A stretch of 64,000 bases of DNA, from the NCBI GenBank assembly GCA_018712865.1, contig DVGH01000020.1, positions 1 through 64,000 of the forward strand, given 5' to 3'. The notes under the pieces were generated by a model. That model did no database searches and was not told the DNA's origin. It worked only from the letters and a program-made list of their open reading frames with translations. How positions within the stretch are numbered: position 1 is the stretch's first letter; every line of letters begins with the position of its first letter. This DNA comes from Scatavimonas merdipullorum (lineage in GTDB: Bacteria; Bacillota; Clostridia; Oscillospirales; Acutalibacteraceae). Below, piece by piece: positions 31,769 through 40,683 of the stretch. The position numbers and the translations under genes were made by a program.

Positions 31769-32308
31769 TCAATAATTGCTGGCCTTCAGCTCAAAATACG
31801 CCTGCGGATGCTTGCACACGGGGCAAACCTGCGGCGCTTCTTTGCCTGTGTGCAAATGTCCGCAGTTGCGGCAGATCCATACCTGCTCCCCGTTTCTGGT
31901 AAAAACCTTGTTTTCCTTAAGATTTACGCTCAACTGCTTAAAGCGTTCCTCGTGTTCTTTTTCTACCTTTGCCACAAGCCGCATGATCCCGGCAATTTCT
32001 GTAAAGCCTTCTTCCTGGGCAATGTTTGCAAATTCCTCATACATTGTCGTCCATTCGTAATGCTCGCCGGCGGCTGCGTCGATCAGGCTTTGCATGGTGT
32101 CGGGCATGGTGCCGCCCTGCAGGTATTTAAACCATATCTCTGCATGTTCCTTTTCATTGGCTGCCGTCTGGTCAAAAATGGCGCCAATCTGCTCGTAGCC
32201 TTCCTTGCGTGCGGTAGAGGCAAAGAAAGTATATTTATTGCGTGCCTGGGATTCGCCGGAGAAAGCGGCAAGCAGGTTTGCCTCTGTTTTGCTTCCTTTC
32301 AGTTCCAT
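31769..32308 (-). CDS. rbr: Rubrerythrin
   Basis: A 179-residue diiron peroxidase of anaerobes. The four-helix ferritin-like domain carries the iron-binding glutamates in FSGESQARNKY, AANEKEHAEIWF and KVEKEHEERF. The C-terminal rubredoxin domain has two CXXC pairs (WICRNCGHLH and CPVCKHPQ) that bind one iron. It reduces hydrogen peroxide to water using electrons from rubredoxin-type carriers. AAGGAGG precedes the start. The upstream AT-rich palindrome resembles a PerR box, consistent with peroxide control. It works alongside the rubredoxin and FprA encoded near 44 kb. Confidence 0.96.
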   Translation of the reverse strand: MELKGSKTEANLLAAFSGESQARNKYTFFASTARKEGYEQIGAIFDQTAANEKEHAEIWFKYLQGGTMPDTMQSLIDAAAGEHYEWTTMYEEFANIAQEEGFTEIAGIMRLVAKVEKEHEERFKQLSVNLKENKVFTRNGEQVWICRNCGHLHTGKEAPQVCPVCKHPQAYFELKASNY

Positions 32309-32329
32309 GGTAAATTCCTCCTTATTATT

Positions 32330-32344
32330 TTACCATTATTATGG
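32330..32344 (-). promoter_or_regulatory. PerR-box-like sequence upstream of rubrerythrin
   Basis: The minus-strand sequence CCATAATAATGGTAA matches the PerR consensus TTATAATNATTATAA at 10 of 14 positions. It lies 22 bp before the start codon. A weak TTTATT/TATATT promoter pair (32387-32359, minus strand) lies just upstream. Confidence 0.35.
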
Positions 32345-32501
32345 ATCGGTCAAAAAAAAATATACAGAAATAACGCGAACAAATAAAAAAGAATAAAAGG
32401 AATATTTTCAAAAAAACAGCACAAAAACAGGGCATATTTAATAAAAAGTAAAAAAGAAAGTAGTAAATTGTAATGAAAACAAATTGCATAACTGGAAGGT
32501 C

Positions 32502-32529
32502 TTGTGTTTTTTATTTTGCGTGCTATAAT
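32502..32529 (+). promoter_or_regulatory. ktrB promoter
   Basis: TTGTGT (32502-32507) and TATAAT (32524-32529) are separated by 16 bp, 65 bp before the ktrB start. I saw no c-di-AMP riboswitch in this leader. Confidence 0.6.
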
Positions 32530-32594
32530 TAGCACCGTAATAATAAGAACTTGCAGGATGTGCCGTGGCTTTGGCATATCCAAAGGAAGGCATT

Positions 32595-33935
32595 ATGGTA
32601 TTAAAAAGGAACAGAATCACCTACACGCAATTTATTGCGCTTAGCTTTTTGCTGGTTATATTGCTTGGCTCTGTTTTGTTATGTCTGCCTGTTTCTTCAA
32701 GAAGCGGGCAATGGACGCCGTATATCGATTCGCTCTTTACGGCTACGTCCGCCACATGTGTGACGGGACTGGTGGTCTATGACACATATTCGCACTGGTC
32801 GGCGTTTGGGCAGGCAACGATCTTATGCCTGATCCAGATAGGCGGGATTGGCTTTATGACGGTTGTTTCCATGCTGTCGGTCGCGCTTAAGCGCCACATT
32901 GGCCTGTATGAGCGAAAGCTTCTGGCGGAGTCCACCGGCTCTTTACGGGTGGGCGGCGTTGTGGTTTTGCTAAAGCGGATCATTGCAGGAACGGTTATTT
33001 TTGAAGGCGCGGGGACAGTTTTACTGGCGACGCGCTTTTGTCCTGAAATGGGATTTGCCAAAGGGCTTTACAATGCTTTGTTCCATTCGGTTTCCGCTTT
33101 TTGCAACGCGGGCTTTGATATTATGGGCAAATATGGCCGCTTTTCGTCGCTTACCAAGTATGCGGACGACGTGGTTGTAAACTTGACCATTATGGCGTTG
33201 ATCGTAATTGGCGGGATCGGCTTTTTTGTCTGGAGCGATATTTTTAACTGCCGGTTCCGTTTCAGAAAATACCAACTACATACAAAAATTGTATTGACCT
33301 CCACGGCGGCGCTTATATTTGTGTCTGTTATCGCGTTTTTTGTCATGGAATACGACCATGCTTTTAAAGGCATGCCGCTGGGTGAAAAGATGCTGGCTTC
33401 CGGCTTTCAGGCCATTTCACCGCGCACAGCCGGCTTTAATACGGTGGATCTCAATTCCCTGTCTGAAAGCGGAGGCATTTTTACCATTGTCCTGATGTTT
33501 ATCGGGGGCAGTCCCGGGTCGACGGCCGGCGGCATCAAAACCACGACGTTTGTGGTGCTGATTATGGAGGCGATCGCTTCTGCGCGCAGCTCACAGCAGG
33601 TTGCTGTTTTTAAAAAGCGGCTGGACGAAAGCGTTTTGCGCCAGGCAAGCGCAATAGCAACCATTTATTTGCTTGCAACGACTGTTTCTACCCTGGTAAT
33701 TTGTATGATCGAGCCGTTTTCGTTTAAAAAGGTTTTGTTTGAGGTGGTGTCTGCCATCGGTACGGTAGGACTGACGCTGGGTATTACGCCCATGCTTGGG
33801 GCTGAAGCCAAAATGATTCTTATCATCTTGATGTTTGCCGGCAGGGTAGGAGGCTTGTCCTTTGCGCTTGTCATTGCACAAAAGCGCACCAATGTGCCGA
33901 TCAACAGGCCGACCGAAAAGATTATGGTCGGGTGA
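32595..33935 (+). CDS. ktrB: Potassium uptake protein KtrB (TrkH family)
   Basis: A 446-residue membrane channel. Four MPM repeats are visible with selectivity-filter loops: TATSATCVTGL, SVSAFCNAGFD, SPRTAGFNTVDL and TVGLTLGIT near the C-terminus. The conserved Gly of each filter is present. About eight to ten membrane helices span the protein. KtrB carries K+ (with Na+ in some species) and needs the KtrA ring encoded next for gating. The start at ATG 32595 follows AAGGAAGG; the upstream in-frame TTG has no site. Confidence 0.94.
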   Translation: MVLKRNRITYTQFIALSFLLVILLGSVLLCLPVSSRSGQWTPYIDSLFTATSATCVTGLVVYDTYSHWSAFGQATILCLIQIGGIGFMTVVSMLSVALKRHIGLYERKLLAESTGSLRVGGVVVLLKRIIAGTVIFEGAGTVLLATRFCPEMGFAKGLYNALFHSVSAFCNAGFDIMGKYGRFSSLTKYADDVVVNLTIMALIVIGGIGFFVWSDIFNCRFRFRKYQLHTKIVLTSTAALIFVSVIAFFVMEYDHAFKGMPLGEKMLASGFQAISPRTAGFNTVDLNSLSESGGIFTIVLMFIGGSPGSTAGGIKTTTFVVLIMEAIASARSSQQVAVFKKRLDESVLRQASAIATIYLLATTVSTLVICMIEPFSFKKVLFEVVSAIGTVGLTLGITPMLGAEAKMILIILMFAGRVGGLSFALVIAQKRTNVPINRPTEKIMVG

Positions 33936-34040
33936 CGGCTTTCTGCGGATTGTATACTATAAAAAGGATGCGCCCGCTGTGATGCGGAAGCATGGGCTTA
34001 CAATAAGGTATAGCAAAAAAGGAAAGGGAAGGAATTCTTT

Positions 34041-34691
34041 ATGAAATCTTTTTTAGTCATTGGTATGGGACGTTTTGGCACGATGCTTTCAAATAAGCTG
34101 AATGATTTAGACAACGATGTGATGATCATAGACAAGGATGAATCAAAGATTGAAAGAGTGGCATCTTCCTTTGCAGACGCGCAGATTGGCGACTGCACGA
34201 ACCCAACCGTGCTGCAATCGCTGGGTGTAAACAATTTTGACGTTTGCTTTGTGACCATAGGCGAAAACTTCCAGTCTTCGCTGGAAATTACCTCTTTGCT
34301 CAAGGAAATGGGGGCGCAGAAGGTCGTTTCCAAGGCAGACAGTGAAATACAGAAAAAGTTTTTGCTGCGAAACGGCGCGGATGAAGTGGTATATCCCATC
34401 AAAGAGGTAGCGGAAAAGCTTGCGATCCGTTTAAGCGCAAACAATATATTTGAATATATAGAGATGTCTTCAGACTATTCGATTTCTGAAATGCCGATCC
34501 ACGATTCCTGGCAGGGAAGAAGTATTGCGGATGTAGATGTACGACGCCGGTTTAATGTAAATATTCTGGGTATAAAAAAGAACGGACAGCTTGTGCCAAT
34601 GCCGTCTGCCGACTATGTGTTTGCAAAGGAAGACCATGTGGTGCTCATAGGGAAAAACGCAGATATTTTCCGGCTGTCGTCAAAAATATAA
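34041..34691 (+). CDS. ktrA: Potassium uptake regulator KtrA (RCK domain)
   Basis: A 216-residue cytoplasmic protein. The RCK_N Rossmann fold starts with FLVIGMGRFGTMLSNKL and has the acidic nucleotide-binding end MIIDKDESKIE; DCTNPTVLQSLGVNNFD and VVSKADSEIQKKFL follow. The RCK_C domain (about 140-216) is the site where c-di-AMP binds in Bacillus KtrA. It forms an octameric ring on KtrB and gates it with ATP/ADP. It lies 105 bp after ktrB with GGAAAGGGAAGG upstream. Confidence 0.94.
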   Translation: MKSFLVIGMGRFGTMLSNKLNDLDNDVMIIDKDESKIERVASSFADAQIGDCTNPTVLQSLGVNNFDVCFVTIGENFQSSLEITSLLKEMGAQKVVSKADSEIQKKFLLRNGADEVVYPIKEVAEKLAIRLSANNIFEYIEMSSDYSISEMPIHDSWQGRSIADVDVRRRFNVNILGIKKNGQLVPMPSADYVFAKEDHVVLIGKNADIFRLSSKI

Positions 34692-34710
34692 GCGCAATAG
34701 AAAAATCTGT

Positions 34711-34743
34711 AAGGGACGGGGCAATTTGCACCGTCCCTTTTTT
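34711..34743 (+). terminator. Intrinsic terminator of ktrBA
   Basis: AAGGGACGG pairs with CCGTCCCTT (core arms 34713-34719 and 34731-34737), followed by six T. Confidence 0.95.
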
Positions 34744-34933
34744 ATGCAAAAACACTGTAAAAATAAACAGAGGCTTTGACAAAAAACAGGAATAGCTTCT
34801 ATGCATCGTGAAAAATATTCACACTTTGCTAACAAATGGCGTAGCATTTTTTTATACAATAGAATTGTAAACGAGCAGGTAACCATGCATTTTCTTTTCC
34901 GTAGTAAAAAAAAGAAAAAAGAGGAGATCAATT

Positions 34934-35134
34934 GTGGCCGGGTTTGGACAAAGGATAGCAAGATGCCGAAGGGCGAAGAAGAAGTCCCTGCTGGAAATGT
35001 CGCAGGAGTTGGGTATCAGCAAGGTGTCTTTGGCTGCGTATGAAAAAAATAAAATGGAACCTCCCTATCAGGTACTGATCATGCTGGCGCAATATTTTGA
35101 TGTTACGGCAGACTATCTGCTTGGGCTGGAGTAA
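34934..35134 (+). CDS. Small XRE-family DNA-binding protein
   Basis: A 66-residue protein consisting of one Cro/C1-type helix-turn-helix (GQRIARCRRAKKKSLLEMSQELGISKVSLAAYEKNKMEPPYQVLIMLAQYFDVTADYLLGLE), with the typical DYLLG ending. The start is GTG 34934, 6 bp after AGGAGA. It stands alone between ktrA and pstS with no toxin or phage neighbour, so its target is unknown. A terminator-like hairpin follows at 35253-35281. Confidence 0.82.
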   Translation: MAGFGQRIARCRRAKKKSLLEMSQELGISKVSLAAYEKNKMEPPYQVLIMLAQYFDVTADYLLGLE

Positions 35135-35252
35135 TAAAGCATAGTGCCGGCGTGTTTGTAAGAAAGCCATACCCGCTTAAAATGGGAGTTGTTTTTTATT
35201 CTTACGATCGCACCCGGGGAAAAGTGCAAAATAAAAGAATTTAAAAAATGCG

Positions 35253-35281
35253 GAACGCTGCATAAAAGCGTTCCTTTTTTC
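35253..35281 (+). terminator. Intrinsic terminator after the XRE gene
   Basis: GGAACGCT (35253-35260) pairs with AGCGTTCC (35268-35275), followed by TTTTTT. The rest of 35135-35448 holds no gene that I can see. Confidence 0.9.
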
Positions 35282-35448
35282 TTTGCAGGCATACGGTCTT
35301 GTACCTGAAATGCAAAAAAAGCTTTACAATCGCTTAGAAAGCGTATGACAAAAAATTTTTATAAATATGGATAAAGGTAAAAAAATGGATACAATATAGT
35401 ATGGAAGAAAACATCAAGGAACTGAAAAATTTTTCCATGGTTTTTTAT

Positions 35449-35503
35449 TTTACATACATTTTACATACGGCTGCATTTGAATTTTACAAAGTGGTTTTAT
35501 AGT
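35449..35503 (+). promoter_or_regulatory. PhoP boxes and promoter of the pst operon
   Basis: TTTACA occurs at 35449-35454 and 35460-35465, exactly 11 bp apart, with a degenerate CTGCAT at 35471 and a third TTTACA at 35483-35488 in nearly the same phase. This is the direct-repeat pattern bound by PhoP in Gram-positives (TT-ACA units every 11 bp). A TATAGT -10 lies at 35498-35503 and no good -35 is present, as expected for an activator-dependent promoter. Confidence 0.8.
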
Positions 35504-35559
35504 AAAACGCGTACTGAAAAAATATGTACAGGAACATAATCAAAAGGAGAAATAGAACT

Positions 35560-36504
35560 ATGAAAAGAAAATTAGTCTCTGTTTTAATGGTTGCAACATT
35601 GGGTATTGCAGTGCTTGCAGGATGTAATTCCTCTACAACATCTTCTTCCAGCAGCACAGACTCGGCGGCGGATTCGGGCAGCTCGCAGGGCAGCTCACAA
35701 ACCCAGAGCTTTGACACAAGCAAAACCATTTCCGTAATTACAAGAGAAGCAGGCTCCGGTACAAGAGATGCGTTCGTAGAGCTTACAGGCGTTCTGGAAG
35801 AGGACGACGCAGGAAATGAAACAGATAACACATCAAAGGGCGCAGTTACCGTGAACAGCACGCAGGCTGTTATGAGCAATGTTGCAGGAAACGAAGCGGC
35901 TATCGGCTATATTTCCCTTGGCTCTTTGAACGATACGGTAAAGGCAATCAAAATTGACGGAGCAGAAGCCACGCCGGAAACGGTTAAGGACGGCTCCTAC
36001 ACGATCGCAAGGCCCTTTAACATTGCAACAAAGACAGACGGCCAGCTCAGCGAAGTAGCGCAGGATTTTATAGACTATATTCTGAGCACGGAAGGCCAGC
36101 AGGTCGTTACGGATAACGGCTATATTGCGCTGGAAGATACAGAAGCTTACGCTGGTTCCAATCCGGAGGGCAAAGTTGTTGTTGCAGGTTCTTCCTCTGT
36201 ATCTCCTGTTATGGAAAAGCTGAAGGAAGCCTATGAAGCAATCAACACAAATGCAACGATTGAAATCCAGACAACCGACTCTTCCTCTGGTATGACGGCA
36301 GCGATCGAAGGCACATGCGACATCGGCATGGCATCCAGAGAGCTCAAGGATGAAGAAGTAGAAAGCCTCACACCGACAAACATTGCCATGGACGGTATTG
36401 CAGTTGTAGTAAACAACGCCAACACATGCGAGGATTTGACGATCGATCAGGTCAAGGAAATCTTTACAGGGAACACAACCGTTTGGTCAGATGTAATCAA
36501 ATAA
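35560..36504 (+). CDS. pstS: Phosphate-binding lipoprotein PstS
   Basis: A 314-residue substrate-binding protein. The signal peptide ends in the lipobox VLAGC with Cys22, followed by a Ser/Thr-rich linker. The mature protein contains SVITREAGSGTRDAFVELTG, the phosphate-binding loop of PstS, and a second half beginning VVVAGSSSVSPVMEKLKEAY with TTDSSSGMTAAIEG and IGMASRELKD. It captures phosphate outside the membrane for PstCAB. AAAGGAGA precedes ATG 35560. It is first gene of the phosphate regulon behind PhoP-like boxes. Confidence 0.94.
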   Translation: MKRKLVSVLMVATLGIAVLAGCNSSTTSSSSSTDSAADSGSSQGSSQTQSFDTSKTISVITREAGSGTRDAFVELTGVLEEDDAGNETDNTSKGAVTVNSTQAVMSNVAGNEAAIGYISLGSLNDTVKAIKIDGAEATPETVKDGSYTIARPFNIATKTDGQLSEVAQDFIDYILSTEGQQVVTDNGYIALEDTEAYAGSNPEGKVVVAGSSSVSPVMEKLKEAYEAINTNATIEIQTTDSSSGMTAAIEGTCDIGMASRELKDEEVESLTPTNIAMDGIAVVVNNANTCEDLTIDQVKEIFTGNTTVWSDVIK

Positions 36505-36561
36505 ACATCTGTCAAATGCATAAGCAAATAAGATGTAATATATACACATCCCCGTAAAAAA

Positions 36562-36588
36562 GGGGCGGTCAAAAGCCGCCCCATTTTT
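36562..36588 (+). terminator. Attenuating terminator between pstS and pstC
   Basis: GGGGCGG (36562-36568) pairs with CCGCCCC (36576-36582), followed by ATTTTTT. It probably lets only part of the transcripts continue, giving more PstS than transporter. Confidence 0.88.
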
Positions 36589-36634
36589 TGGAATTTGAAA
36601 AAATTTTTACCTTAAAGGGTTTGAGTGAGGAATC

Positions 36635-37495
36635 ATGAAAAATATTTTAGAAACGGTGATGAAGGGCGTCTTTTTTCTGGCAGCGCTTACGTCTGTCACG
36701 GCAGTCGCCCTGATCTGTATTTTTCTTTTTGCAAATGGTATCCCCGCAATGGGGGAAATTGGTCTGGCCGAATTTTTGGGAGGACAGGAATGGGCGCCGA
36801 CCAACGTGCCGCCAAGCTATGGCATTTTTACAATGATACTGGGCAGCCTGTACATAACCGCGGGAGCAATTGTAATCGGAGTTCCGATCGGCATCCTAAC
36901 CGCGGTTTTTCTGGCGCGTTTCTGTCCCCAAAAGCTGTATAAGGTATTAAAGCCCGCAATTGAGCTTTTGGCCGGGATCCCTTCCATTGTATACGGCTTT
37001 TTTGGCCTGGTGGTTATCGTACCGTTTATACGCAATACCTTCGGCGGGAACGGAAGCAGTATTTTAACGGCCTCTATCGTGCTGGGGATTATGATTTTGC
37101 CCACCATTGTAGGTGTTTCAGAATCCGCTATTAAAGCTGTGCCGGAAAGCTATTATGAGGGTTCTCTGGCATTGGGAGCAACAAAGGAAAGAAGCGTGTT
37201 TTGCTGTGTGCTGCCCGCGGCAAAGTCGGGCATTTTGGCCGGTGTTATTTTGGGTGTGGGCAGAGCAATTGGCGAAACCATGGCCGTTGTGCTCATTGCT
37301 GGCAATCAGCCGTGGATTCCGTCCAGTATCCTTGACGGCGTGCGTACGCTTACGACAAATATCGTACTGGAAATGGGCTATGCCACGGGCCTGCACAGAG
37401 AAGCGCTGATTGCAACGGCGGTTGTATTGTTTGCGTTTATCCTTATCATCAACCTGGTCTTTGCATTCTTTAACAGGAGGTCGGCAAAGAAATGA
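36635..37495 (+). CDS. pstC: Phosphate ABC transporter permease PstC
   Basis: A 286-residue permease with six membrane helices. IPAMGEIGLAEFLGGQEWAPT and the EAA-type loop SYYEGSLALGATKERSVFCCVLPAAKSGILAGVILGVGRAIGETMAV are PstC signatures. It forms the membrane channel with PstA. The ribosome site is GTGAGG. It overlaps pstA by 4 bp, so translation is coupled. Confidence 0.95.
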   Translation: MKNILETVMKGVFFLAALTSVTAVALICIFLFANGIPAMGEIGLAEFLGGQEWAPTNVPPSYGIFTMILGSLYITAGAIVIGVPIGILTAVFLARFCPQKLYKVLKPAIELLAGIPSIVYGFFGLVVIVPFIRNTFGGNGSSILTASIVLGIMILPTIVGVSESAIKAVPESYYEGSLALGATKERSVFCCVLPAAKSGILAGVILGVGRAIGETMAVVLIAGNQPWIPSSILDGVRTLTTNIVLEMGYATGLHREALIATAVVLFAFILIINLVFAFFNRRSAKK

Positions 37496-38355
37496 AGGCA
37501 GTAAATAAACAAACCTTTAAGCAGAAAATGATGGCCTATAAAAGAAAGCCGCTTTCGCTTGCGATGTATTTGCTTGTAGTGATCGCAACTGTTCTGACGG
37601 TGGGCGCGCTTTTTTTCCTGATTGGCTATATCTTAGTTATGGGTATTCCCAATATTAAGCCGGAAATGTTTTCGTGGGAATACAATTCTGAAAATGTGTC
37701 ATTTATGCCGGCCATTGTTAATACCATTATTATGACAGCGCTTTCGTTGCTGATTGCAGCGCCTCTGGGGATTTTTTCTGCAATTTACCTGGTGGAATAT
37801 GCAAAAAGAGGAAACAAGTTTGTAGGTGTGATCCGTACAACGGCGGAAACGCTTTCCGGAATACCGTCGATCGTGTACGGACTGTTCGGCATGCTGTTTT
37901 TCGTAACGGCGCTCGACTGGGGCTATTCTTTGCTGTCCGGCTCTCTTACGCTTGCCATTATGATTTTGCCTTTGATCATGCGCACCACAGAAGAAGCGCT
38001 TAAGACCGTACCCGACAGCTACAGAGAAGGCAGCTTCGGCCTTGGGGCCGGCAGACTGCGGACGGTTTTCCGGGTGGTGCTGCCAAGCGCCATACCTGGA
38101 ATTTTAGCTGGCGTGATCCTTGCGATCGGCAGGATCGTGGGCGAAACGGCGGCGCTGATCTATACAGCCGGCACGGTAGCAGAGCTGCCGAAAGATTTGA
38201 TGTCCTCGGGACGTACGCTGGCTGTACATATGTATGCGTTGTCAAGCGAGGGGCTTCACACCAATGAAGCGTATGCCACGGCCGTTATACTGCTTGTTAC
38301 AGTTTTGCTGATCAATACGTTATCGGCATTTATTGCCAAGAAGATTGCAAAATAA
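37492..38355 (+). CDS. pstA: Phosphate ABC transporter permease PstA
   Basis: A 287-residue permease with six membrane helices. GIPNIKPEMFSWEYNSENVSFMPAIVNTIIMTAL and the loop SYREGSFGLGAGRLRTVFRVVLPSAIPGILAGVILAIGRIVGETAALIYTAG are typical of PstA. It begins inside the end of pstC with AGGAGG upstream, and pairs with PstC and two PstB subunits. Confidence 0.95.
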   Translation: MKAVNKQTFKQKMMAYKRKPLSLAMYLLVVIATVLTVGALFFLIGYILVMGIPNIKPEMFSWEYNSENVSFMPAIVNTIIMTALSLLIAAPLGIFSAIYLVEYAKRGNKFVGVIRTTAETLSGIPSIVYGLFGMLFFVTALDWGYSLLSGSLTLAIMILPLIMRTTEEALKTVPDSYREGSFGLGAGRLRTVFRVVLPSAIPGILAGVILAIGRIVGETAALIYTAGTVAELPKDLMSSGRTLAVHMYALSSEGLHTNEAYATAVILLVTVLLINTLSAFIAKKIAK

Positions 38356-38389
38356 ATATGTAGGATGCCGAAAGGAATGAAAGAAAAAT

Positions 38390-39139
38390 ATGGATAAGTT
38401 TAATATTAAGAATCTGGATCTGTATTACGGAAGCTTCCAGGCTTTGAAAGACATCAATTTAGATATACAGGAAAAGAATATTACCGCGTTTATCGGGCCT
38501 TCCGGCTGCGGTAAATCCACCTTGCTGAAAACCCTCAACAGAATGAACGACTTGGTGGAGGGTTGTAAGATCACAGGCAGCGTGAAGCTGGACGGACAGG
38601 ATATTTATGGAAATATGGACATCAATATTTTAAGAAAGCGTGTGGGGATGGTTTTTCAAAAGCCAAACCCGTTTCCGATGTCGGTTTATGACAATATTGC
38701 CTTTGGACCCAGAACGCACGGGGTCCGTTCCAAAAAGAAGCTGGATGAAATTGTGGAAAATTCGCTGAAAAGCGCCGCAATATGGGACGAAGTAAAAGAC
38801 AGGCTGTCTAAAAGTGCTCTGGGACTGTCCGGCGGACAGCAGCAGCGTTTGTGTATTGCAAGGGCGCTTGCAGTTAATCCGGAAGTACTCCTGATGGATG
38901 AACCCACCAGTGCGCTGGATCCCATTTCCACATCTAAAATTGAAGAGCTGGCGTTAAAACTGAAAGAGAAGTATTCCATTGTTATTGTTACACATAATAT
39001 GCAGCAGGCGCTGCGTATTTCAGATATGACGGCGTTTTTCCTGCTGGGCGATATGATAGAATATGATACGACCGACACCATATTCTCTATGCCCAAAAAC
39101 AAAAAAACAGAGGATTATATCACAGGGAGGTTTGGATAA
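38390..39139 (+). CDS. pstB: Phosphate ABC transporter ATPase PstB
   Basis: A 249-residue ATPase with Walker A FIGPSGCGKSTLLKTLNRMNDL (a PstB-specific continuation), Q-loop FQKPNPFPMS, signature LSGGQQQRLCIARAL, Walker B VLLMDEPTSALDP and H-loop VTHNMQQALRISD. It powers phosphate import. Its stop codon overlaps the phoU start by one base. Confidence 0.97.
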   Translation: MDKFNIKNLDLYYGSFQALKDINLDIQEKNITAFIGPSGCGKSTLLKTLNRMNDLVEGCKITGSVKLDGQDIYGNMDINILRKRVGMVFQKPNPFPMSVYDNIAFGPRTHGVRSKKKLDEIVENSLKSAAIWDEVKDRLSKSALGLSGGQQQRLCIARALAVNPEVLLMDEPTSALDPISTSKIEELALKLKEKYSIVIVTHNMQQALRISDMTAFFLLGDMIEYDTTDTIFSMPKNKKTEDYITGRFG

Positions 39140-39843
39140 TGCGGAAATATTACGATCTGCAGCTGCGCAGGTTAAACGATGAACTGACAGAAATGGGCGC
39201 GTTGATTGAAACGGCAATTGAATACGCTACAGACGCGCTTTTAAATAAAAAGATTGAAAAAGCGCAAAAGGTCAAGGGATATGAAAAAGAGATTGACCAG
39301 AAGGAAAAAGATATAGAAAGCCTGTGCATCAAGCTGATTTTACACCAGCAGCCGGTTGCCAAGGATTTAAGGCAAATTTCCGCCGCTCTGAAGATGATTA
39401 CCGATATGGAGCGTGTAGGGGATCAGGCAGAGGATCTGTCTGAGCTGGCAGTGCTGCTTGCCGATGTCCCGGTGCAGATGAGCACGCAGCATATTGCAAA
39501 GATGGCACAGGCATCCGCAAAAATGGTTACGGCCGGGGTGGATGCGTTTGTCAAGCGCGATGTAAATCTGGCAATTTCTGTATGTGAAAGCGACGACGTG
39601 GTGGATAACCTGTTTAATATTGTGCGCAGTGACCTGATCGATTTGATCCGAAAAGACGCAAAAGCCGGCAGCAGCGCGCTGGATTTGCTGATGGCCGCAA
39701 AGTATTATGAGCGTATTGGGGACCATGCGGTCAACATTGCCGAATGGGTCATTTTCTCTATTACAGGAACACACAGAAGTCAAAGCGAAAAAAATGCCGA
39801 CGGGCTGGATTTTTCTGATATGCTGGAGAATCTGCCGGATTAA
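39139..39843 (+). CDS. phoU: Phosphate signalling protein PhoU
   Basis: A 234-residue all-helical protein with the two PhoU repeats: MGALIETAIEYATDALLNKKIEKAQKV with DIESLCIKLILHQQPVAKDLR in the first, and AASAKMVTAGVDAFVKRD with YYERIGDHAVNIAEWVIF in the second. PhoU links PstB transport state to the PhoR kinase and curbs phosphate uptake. GGGAGG lies just before the ATG. It is co-translated with pstB; a strong terminator follows before phoP. Confidence 0.95.
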   Translation: MRKYYDLQLRRLNDELTEMGALIETAIEYATDALLNKKIEKAQKVKGYEKEIDQKEKDIESLCIKLILHQQPVAKDLRQISAALKMITDMERVGDQAEDLSELAVLLADVPVQMSTQHIAKMAQASAKMVTAGVDAFVKRDVNLAISVCESDDVVDNLFNIVRSDLIDLIRKDAKAGSSALDLLMAAKYYERIGDHAVNIAEWVIFSITGTHRSQSEKNADGLDFSDMLENLPD

Positions 39844-39894
39844 ATACCGCTTTTTGCTTATCTTACGCATAGATATGTTTCTCTTTTACAAAAC

Positions 39895-39937
39895 GAAAGC
39901 AGGCGCAGGGACTTTCCCGCGCCTGCTTTCTGTTTTT
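39895..39937 (+). terminator. Intrinsic terminator of the pst-phoU operon
   Basis: GAAAGCAGGCGC (39895-39906) pairs with GCGCCTGCTTTC (39919-39930), followed by TGTTTTTT. Confidence 0.95.
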
Positions 39938-39973
39938 TACTTATTTTTTACTGCATCGTACAACTTCCTGTGC

Positions 39974-39979
39974 TATAAT
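39974..39979 (+). promoter_or_regulatory. -10 element of phoPR
   Basis: TATAAT preceded by TGC lies 33 bp before the phoP start. The -35 position (CTGCAT) is poor, which suggests an extended -10 or activator-dependent promoter. Confidence 0.5.
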
Positions 39980-40011
39980 GAAAAAAATAATACTATAATG
40001 AGGTGAATTGC

Positions 40012-40680
40012 GTGATTTATATAGTGGAGGACGACCGCGACATCAGGGAAATGGAAAGCTATGCCCTTAAAAACAGTGGGTTTGAAGTGCGGGCTTTTGC
40101 AGACAGCACGGTTTTTTTTGAATCTTGTGCCGAAAAGACGCCAAAGCTGGTCCTGCTTGATATCATGCTTCCAAAGGAGGACGGCCTTTCTGTTTTACAA
40201 AAGCTGCGGCAAAACGATAAAACGCGCAAGGTGCCTGTTATTATGGTCACGGCAAAATCAAGCGAGCTGGATAAGGTCAAGGGTCTGGACATGGGCGCGG
40301 ACGACTATATTACAAAGCCGTTTGGCGTAATGGAGCTGGTTTCCAGGGTAAAGGCGCTTTTACGCCGCTGCGAAGAGGAACAAAAATCGGTGGTTTTGCA
40401 GTACGGGAGCATCGTTGTGGATGACTTTAAGCATAGCGTAACGGTCGACGGTACACCCTGTATTTTGACGTATAAAGAATATGAGCTGCTTAAATACCTG
40501 ATCTTGAACAAAGAAATTGCGCTGACAAGGGAGCGGCTGCTTGAAAAGGTATGGGGCTATGACTTTGAAGGAGAAAGCAGAACGGTAGATATGCATATCA
40601 AAACGCTTCGCCAAAAGCTGGGCGAGGCGGGGAACCTGATAAAAACCGTCCGCCATGTAGGATATAAGGTGGGGGAATAA
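40012..40680 (+). CDS. phoP: PhoP-type response regulator (OmpR family)
   Basis: A 222-residue regulator. The receiver domain has the acidic pocket VEDDRD, phospho-acceptor Asp50 in LVLLDIMLPKEDG, Thr in VTAKSS and Lys in ITKPFG. The C-terminal winged helix (YKEYELLKYLILNKEIALTRERLLEKVWGYDFEGESRTVDMHIKTLRQKLGE) binds DNA. The start is taken as GTG 40012, 8 bp after AGG; the in-frame GTG 40003 overlaps the ribosome site. Its place after pst-phoU and before phoR identifies it as the phosphate regulator. Confidence 0.9.
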   Translation: MIYIVEDDRDIREMESYALKNSGFEVRAFADSTVFFESCAEKTPKLVLLDIMLPKEDGLSVLQKLRQNDKTRKVPVIMVTAKSSELDKVKGLDMGADDYITKPFGVMELVSRVKALLRRCEEEQKSVVLQYGSIVVDDFKHSVTVDGTPCILTYKEYELLKYLILNKEIALTRERLLEKVWGYDFEGESRTVDMHIKTLRQKLGEAGNLIKTVRHVGYKVGE

Positions 40681-40683
40681 GGC

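Noticed and set aside
32345..32594. c-di-AMP (ydaO) riboswitch before ktrB
   Set aside because: No conserved ydaO core was seen and the leader after the -10 is only about 60 nt.
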